NCBI GenBank assembly: GCA_038025085.1
Contig: CM076152.1
Location: 33,669,501-33,733,500 of the forward strand
DNA: 64,000 bases
Direction: 5' to 3'
Source of the DNA: Tetragonia tetragonoides
Taxonomy: Eukaryota; Streptophyta; Magnoliopsida; Caryophyllales; Aizoaceae
The notes below the pieces were generated by a model. The model made no database searches and was not told the origin of the DNA. It saw nothing but the letters and a program-made list of their open reading frames with translations. The position numbers were made by a program, and so were the translations under genes. Shown piece after piece: positions 59,941 to 64,000 of the stretch. Within the stretch, counting starts at the first letter, position 1; each line of letters begins with the position of its first letter.

Positions 59941-61374
59941 GATGATGTTGGGGAGAAAACTAATAAGTAATATGGATGGCAATGTTGGGAAGAAGCAAAG
60001 TAATTTCTCATTTTTCACCTACAATGTAAGTTATTTTATTTTTATTTTATTCTTTGTTTACGTATCTAATTGACTAATTATGCATGTGGTATGTTCTTCT
60101 CAACTTATTTTGGTTTACATATATACAAATTTTTGTTGTATTTTTATTTTTGTTGAAATTTATTTATTCTACTGAAATTTATTGAACTTTGTTTATTTTT
60201 ATTGAATATTGTTGATTCAATTAATCTTTATGTTGGTTTGTTTAACTTTGTTGATTTTAGTTGAACTTGTCTTTTTTTGTTTGACTATTGAATTTTGTTG
60301 AACTTTAATGATCTTTGTTGAATTAACAAAAATGATAAGTTGGGAAGTATTGTCCATGTATATTCATTTTAGTGGTTAATTTACTCAATTAACTGATATG
60401 ATTTGTTTTTGTTCATGATCTCGTTGGACAGGTACTTGACAACAACTCCTGTAAGAAGACTTTCTCTAATCCTAAGCAGCCAAACTCGATCGATGAACCA
60501 GACTTTTGTTTATATAATCTCTTTCCCGACCCTGATACATAGAAGATGCAAACTTAGTTACAAAACTGATAGGATGAGATGCAAATGATTTTGTTTAATT
60601 TTCTCATAAGAGTTTCATTTCATAGTAGGGTTAATTATAATTATTGGATAAGTTTTCATTTCAAATTTCAACAAGTATGTATGTCCTTATTAATTAATTT
60701 ATTTATTATTATTTTTTTGAGATGCAGTTTTTTTTGTTAATGTGCTTTAAATACTAATAGCAATCTTGATTCTTGGACATGAGCTGCAAGTTATATTTTC
60801 TTGGAATTCTTTAAAGTCTTAAAATAAATTTTGAGAGCTAAACAAAAATGAATAAACTACTTAATTAATATGGAAAAAGGGGATTTGACTCCTTTTGTTT
60901 TAATCCATATTCGTTTATTGTATATTCTCGTCTTGTTCAAAAATAATACAGAAATTATATAGTTTCTTTGTTTATATATTACTAGTCTGCAAGCCCGTAC
61001 ATTATACGTTTTATGTAAAAATGGCTTATAATTAATTATGTCTTTGGATATATACTACTCAACATGCAAATAAAATAATGAAGTAAATGGTTATGATTTA
61101 ATTATTTATGCATTGATATACTGCGAGCTCTTAATTTTTATTTTCAATTTAGTTATTATATTAAGCTTGCACAAGAAAAGAATAGGTAGTTGACCATTTT
61201 CCTTAGACATAATCAAAAATTAATTATATCACCCAAAATCTTACATTATTTCAAGGTGCACTTCATTACTTAATCAATTTCCATTTCTCAATTGTAATCG
61301 ATAGAACACCGAAACACAAAAGATGTGAAGAAATCGTAAGCAATTATTATAAATTGGCAGGATTCCTTTATACA
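59941..61374. other. AT-rich intergenic region, nothing recognised
   Basis: Repeated TTGTTGAA(C/T)TTT-like words near 60130-60330 give a degenerate repeat feel. No coding potential or element ends were found. Confidence 0.4.
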
Positions 61375-61640
61375 CTAAGGTTGTGTTCTCTTCACCTTTA
61401 TTTTACTGAACTTATAAGCACAATACTGATCTGAACTACAATTTACTAAACTGAGCTGAATTTTTCCTGAACTGAACTTATATTTACTGAATCTACAATT
61501 GCAAAGAGTAATTTCGTTTTACCCATCTAAACTAAATTTTTCTGAATTGAACTTCTTTTAAACGAATTGAGCTGAATTTTACCGAACTGGATTGGAATTT
61601 ATTGAATATTCCAGAAAGAATTTGAAAAGAACAGACCCTA
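61375..61640. mobile_element. Probable MITE with internal ACTGAACTGAA-type repeats
   Basis: AGGTTGTGTTCTCTTCA at 61378 and TGAAAAGAACAGACC ending 61637 are imperfect inverted ends, flanked by CTA at 61375-61377 and 61638-61640. The interior repeats TTTACTGAACTGAGCTGAA-like units. Architecture parallels the element at 20697-20967. Confidence 0.6.
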
Positions 61641-62218
61641 GCTCCACTAATTAACTAATTAAGCAATTGGATTCAACTCTCAAAAGGAAAGGGAAAATAT
61701 AGATATAAGAAAAATATAAAAGAGAGAGAGAATACACAATAGTAAGGGAAATAATAAACTTCCAAAGGGTCAAGACAAGAACATGTGCCCAAGGTGAAGG
61801 AGAGCAACACCACATATATGTCTGATGAGGGTCCACCATAAATCCACTTGAAAATAAAAGGAGTAGCCCACCTGAGTTATACGGGACAATGTTTCTCCCT
61901 CAATTTTATGATGTGGGAGTGTGGGACTCCAGTTCTCAACTTCTCACATTACTTTAACCGAAACAAAACGTACAATAACATCCAACACGCTCAAAATTAT
62001 CTCTTTTATATAATCGCAAGAAAATAAGGTACAAAGAATCGGGAGGAATGATTGATAAATCAACGTTAGAGTCTTGTCTTTGTTCCCTCTAATTATTTGA
62101 TGTTCCGTGAGTTTTAATATCTGAATTTACTGTTCGAGTCGAAATAACTCATAATTTACTTTTGTGTTATATTTTAAAGTAGAAATTTCGAATATTGTTA
62201 GCCATTACTACTCCTATT
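61641..62218. other. Intergenic, nothing recognised
   Basis: AT-rich with short GA-rich patches (near 61720). No gene or repeat found. Confidence 0.4.
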
Positions 62219-62799
62219 AAGTGGAATTTTGTACTAAATAAGCGTTTCTCTCTTTTCCCCTTTTTTCTCTCTCTCCTTCCCCAAAAAAATCCTAGCCCCC
62301 TTTTCTGTTTAGGGGCTGCCATTAGCAATTATTTGCTAATGGTAAGCCCCAATTCTTTTTGTTTCATTGTTTTGTTCTATTATCTAGTTTTATTATGTTG
62401 AATAATATCAGTCTCTCCATTTGTGAGGGTTAGTTTGTCCCATACGTTGGGTTCGACTGTCTCTCACTTTTTGAGAGTATTGTTAGTTTTTCGTTTTGTC
62501 GTTCGTATGGTGCTTTGGTGGATCTATTCTATCAAGAGGTGGTCTACTATGTTGGATCGAAGCATTCAAAACTATAGCAAAGGCTTCCGCGAAGAGGCTG
62601 TAATATGGAAAACAGCGATTAAATAGAAGCCGATCGGAATTGTTGAATCTCTACTGCTATATAGCTTTTTCATTCGAATGTATTCTGACGTTTTAGATCT
62701 ATTTCTTGTTGAATTCAATCCTTCTTGCAAGTGTCGTATGGCTTTCAATTAATGGAATTTATTTTCCGCTCAAAAAAAAAAGTGGAATTTTGTACTAAA
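62219..62799 (+). mobile_element. LINE-derived retroposon with 20 bp target-site duplication
   Basis: AAGTGGAATTTTGTACTAAA occurs at 62219-62238 and 62780-62799. The 541 bp insert begins CT-rich, carries no intact frame and ends AATGGAATTTATTTTCCGCTC followed by an A tail, an end typical of plant L1 elements. It seems to join a 5' leader-like part to the LINE 3' end, so it may be a non-autonomous deletion derivative. Confidence 0.85.
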
Positions 62800-63448
62800 A
62801 GTTGAAAATAAGATATTTAAGCTCAAAAAATTGTATACATTCCTTCCTTTAAGGCTAAAGTTTAAATCATGACGACATATGAATGTTTTTGTTGCGTAAA
62901 ATCTCTGTATTAGTATATCTAGATTGTACCAATACTCCTAAAAGATACATCTTCTTGTATCGATACTTATAGCATATCGATACTTGTGAATACTTATAGG
63001 ATACAAGACCAATACTATCTAGACATATTTATATTGTTTACCTATTTTTAATTCTAAAAATACTAAAATGCGCCTATAAAATTGAGATGTTGTTTTAAAT
63101 GGTTTTATCCTAGTTATTCATATTAAGATTAAGGGCTTAATTTTTTTTTTAATATAATCACTTCCTGTATCAATATATTCATATTCTAATTTTTTTTCGA
63201 GATGCAGTATTTCATATCCGTATCTATTTCCGTTTCCGTATCCAAATCCGTACCAACCTAGAAGTATACAGTATTCTACTACTCCATAATAACGGAAAAA
63301 TCTGAAAGAGCCCCTGAACTGAACTGAGACAGCTTCCCTCCCTTTTCAACGATCGAACCTGAGAGCAATTCTGAAAAACAGCAAAAACCACCACAATTTC
63401 GACAAACCCTAATTTCAAGGAGGAGAGAGAAATTGAGAATCCCCAGCT
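62800..63448. other. Intergenic and 5' leader region of the ING2-like gene
   Basis: AT-rich to about 63290. From there sequence is of 5'-leader type (CCCTTTTCAACGATCGAACC and AGGAGAGAGAAATTGAG) just before the start codon. No TATA box could be assigned with confidence. Confidence 0.45.
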
Positions 63449-64000
63449 ATGGCCATTGCAAGAACTGGTGTCTACGTTGACGACTATTTGGAATGTTAGG
63501 GTTCTTATTCCTTTCCAATTTTCCCCAATGTTGAATTTTGGATTTTCAAATCCCTAATTTTTCTTCTTCATTTTTTGAATTCGACAGATGCAAATACTTT
63601 GCCAGCTGAGCTTCAGAGACTTCTCAATACCATTCGCGAACTCGACGAACGCTCTCAAGGTACAATGCTCTCTCTCTTTCCGCTCTTTAGTCATTAATTG
63701 AATGCAATTTTGAGCTTGAAATTCGGTTAATAGGGTCGTTTTGTGAATGAAGTTATGGCAATAAATTTGAATTTTGGGAAGTAATGATAAGTCAAAAAAA
63801 ATTTGAAGGGCTAAATGTAACTTCTGAGCTTAAAATTTGGTTTTTGGGGTCTTTTTCTGATGAAATTGTGACCTTTTATTTGAATTTTGGGAAGGGATGA
63901 TAAATCAGACAAGGCAGCAAACAAAGTACTGTTTAGGAATGTCCTCTCATAGCTCGAAGAAAGGGCATCATCATGGTGAAGATGATGAAGCTTCACTTGA
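63449..64000 (+). CDS. ING2: ING2-like PHD finger protein, first three exons (cut by window end)
   Basis: Exon 1 (63449-63494) encodes [15 protein letters not shown] and ends in phase 1 before GTTAGG. Exon 2 (63588-63659) follows acceptor TTCGACAG and encodes [23 protein letters not shown]. Exon 3 starts at 63895 after GGGAAG and reads [17 protein letters not shown] before leaving the window. This N-terminal ING domain is the coiled-coil region that binds partner proteins in histone acetyltransferase or deacetylase complexes; the C-terminal PHD finger that reads H3K4 methylation must lie to the right. Arabidopsis ING2 begins almost identically, from memory, which supports the start and both splice sites. 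The gene acts in the nucleus. Confidence 0.93.

Overview
This is plant nuclear DNA, almost certainly a eudicot. The evidence is AT-rich intergenic sequence, introns with GT/AG borders, plant gene families and dense nested plant transposons (Ty1/copia, Tekay-like and Athila-like Ty3/gypsy, CACTA, Stowaway and Harbinger-like MITEs, L1-type LINEs). A Caryophyllales origin is possible but the sequence does not prove it.

Host genes, left to right: exon 1 of an HNH-endonuclease-family gene (minus, cut by the left edge); intact short-chain dehydrogenase/reductase SDR1 (13271-14062); a two-exon folate-biopterin-transporter-family gene (minus, 17710-14741); intact SDR2 (21386-22195); SDR3, a pseudogene split into 35111-35649 and 54248-54537; SDR4 (minus, 58880-58054), complete except for one single-base frameshift; and the first three exons of an ING2-like histone-mark reader (63449 to the right edge). 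The four SDR copies form a dispersed tandem family. SDR2 and SDR3 share upstream and downstream flanks, so they arose by segmental duplication.

Mobile DNA explains most of the rest. Region 1.3-7.5 kb holds a copia-type LTR and a long non-coding tract packed with short stem-loops built around a recurrent CTTC(A/T)GG core; 1.47 kb of it is tandemly duplicated. Between SDR2 and SDR3 is a three-level nest: a gypsy remnant (23.2-24.1 and 34.1-34.7 kb), an internally deleted Athila-like element (24.1-34.1 kb, minus) and a CACTA element (26.9-29.8 kb). SDR3 is interrupted by a copia element (35650-54247, TSD TACGG), itself interrupted by a Tekay-type gypsy element (40840-51441, TSD GACTA). A damaged Tekay LTR lies at 55.8-57.7 kb. 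Small retroposons with clear target-site duplications sit in the transporter intron, upstream of SDR2, inside the CACTA element and near the right end.

The most unusual structure is the stem-loop array at about 1.9-5.2 kb: at least sixteen perfect stems of 5-9 bp, most sharing the same loop core but with unrelated stem sequences.
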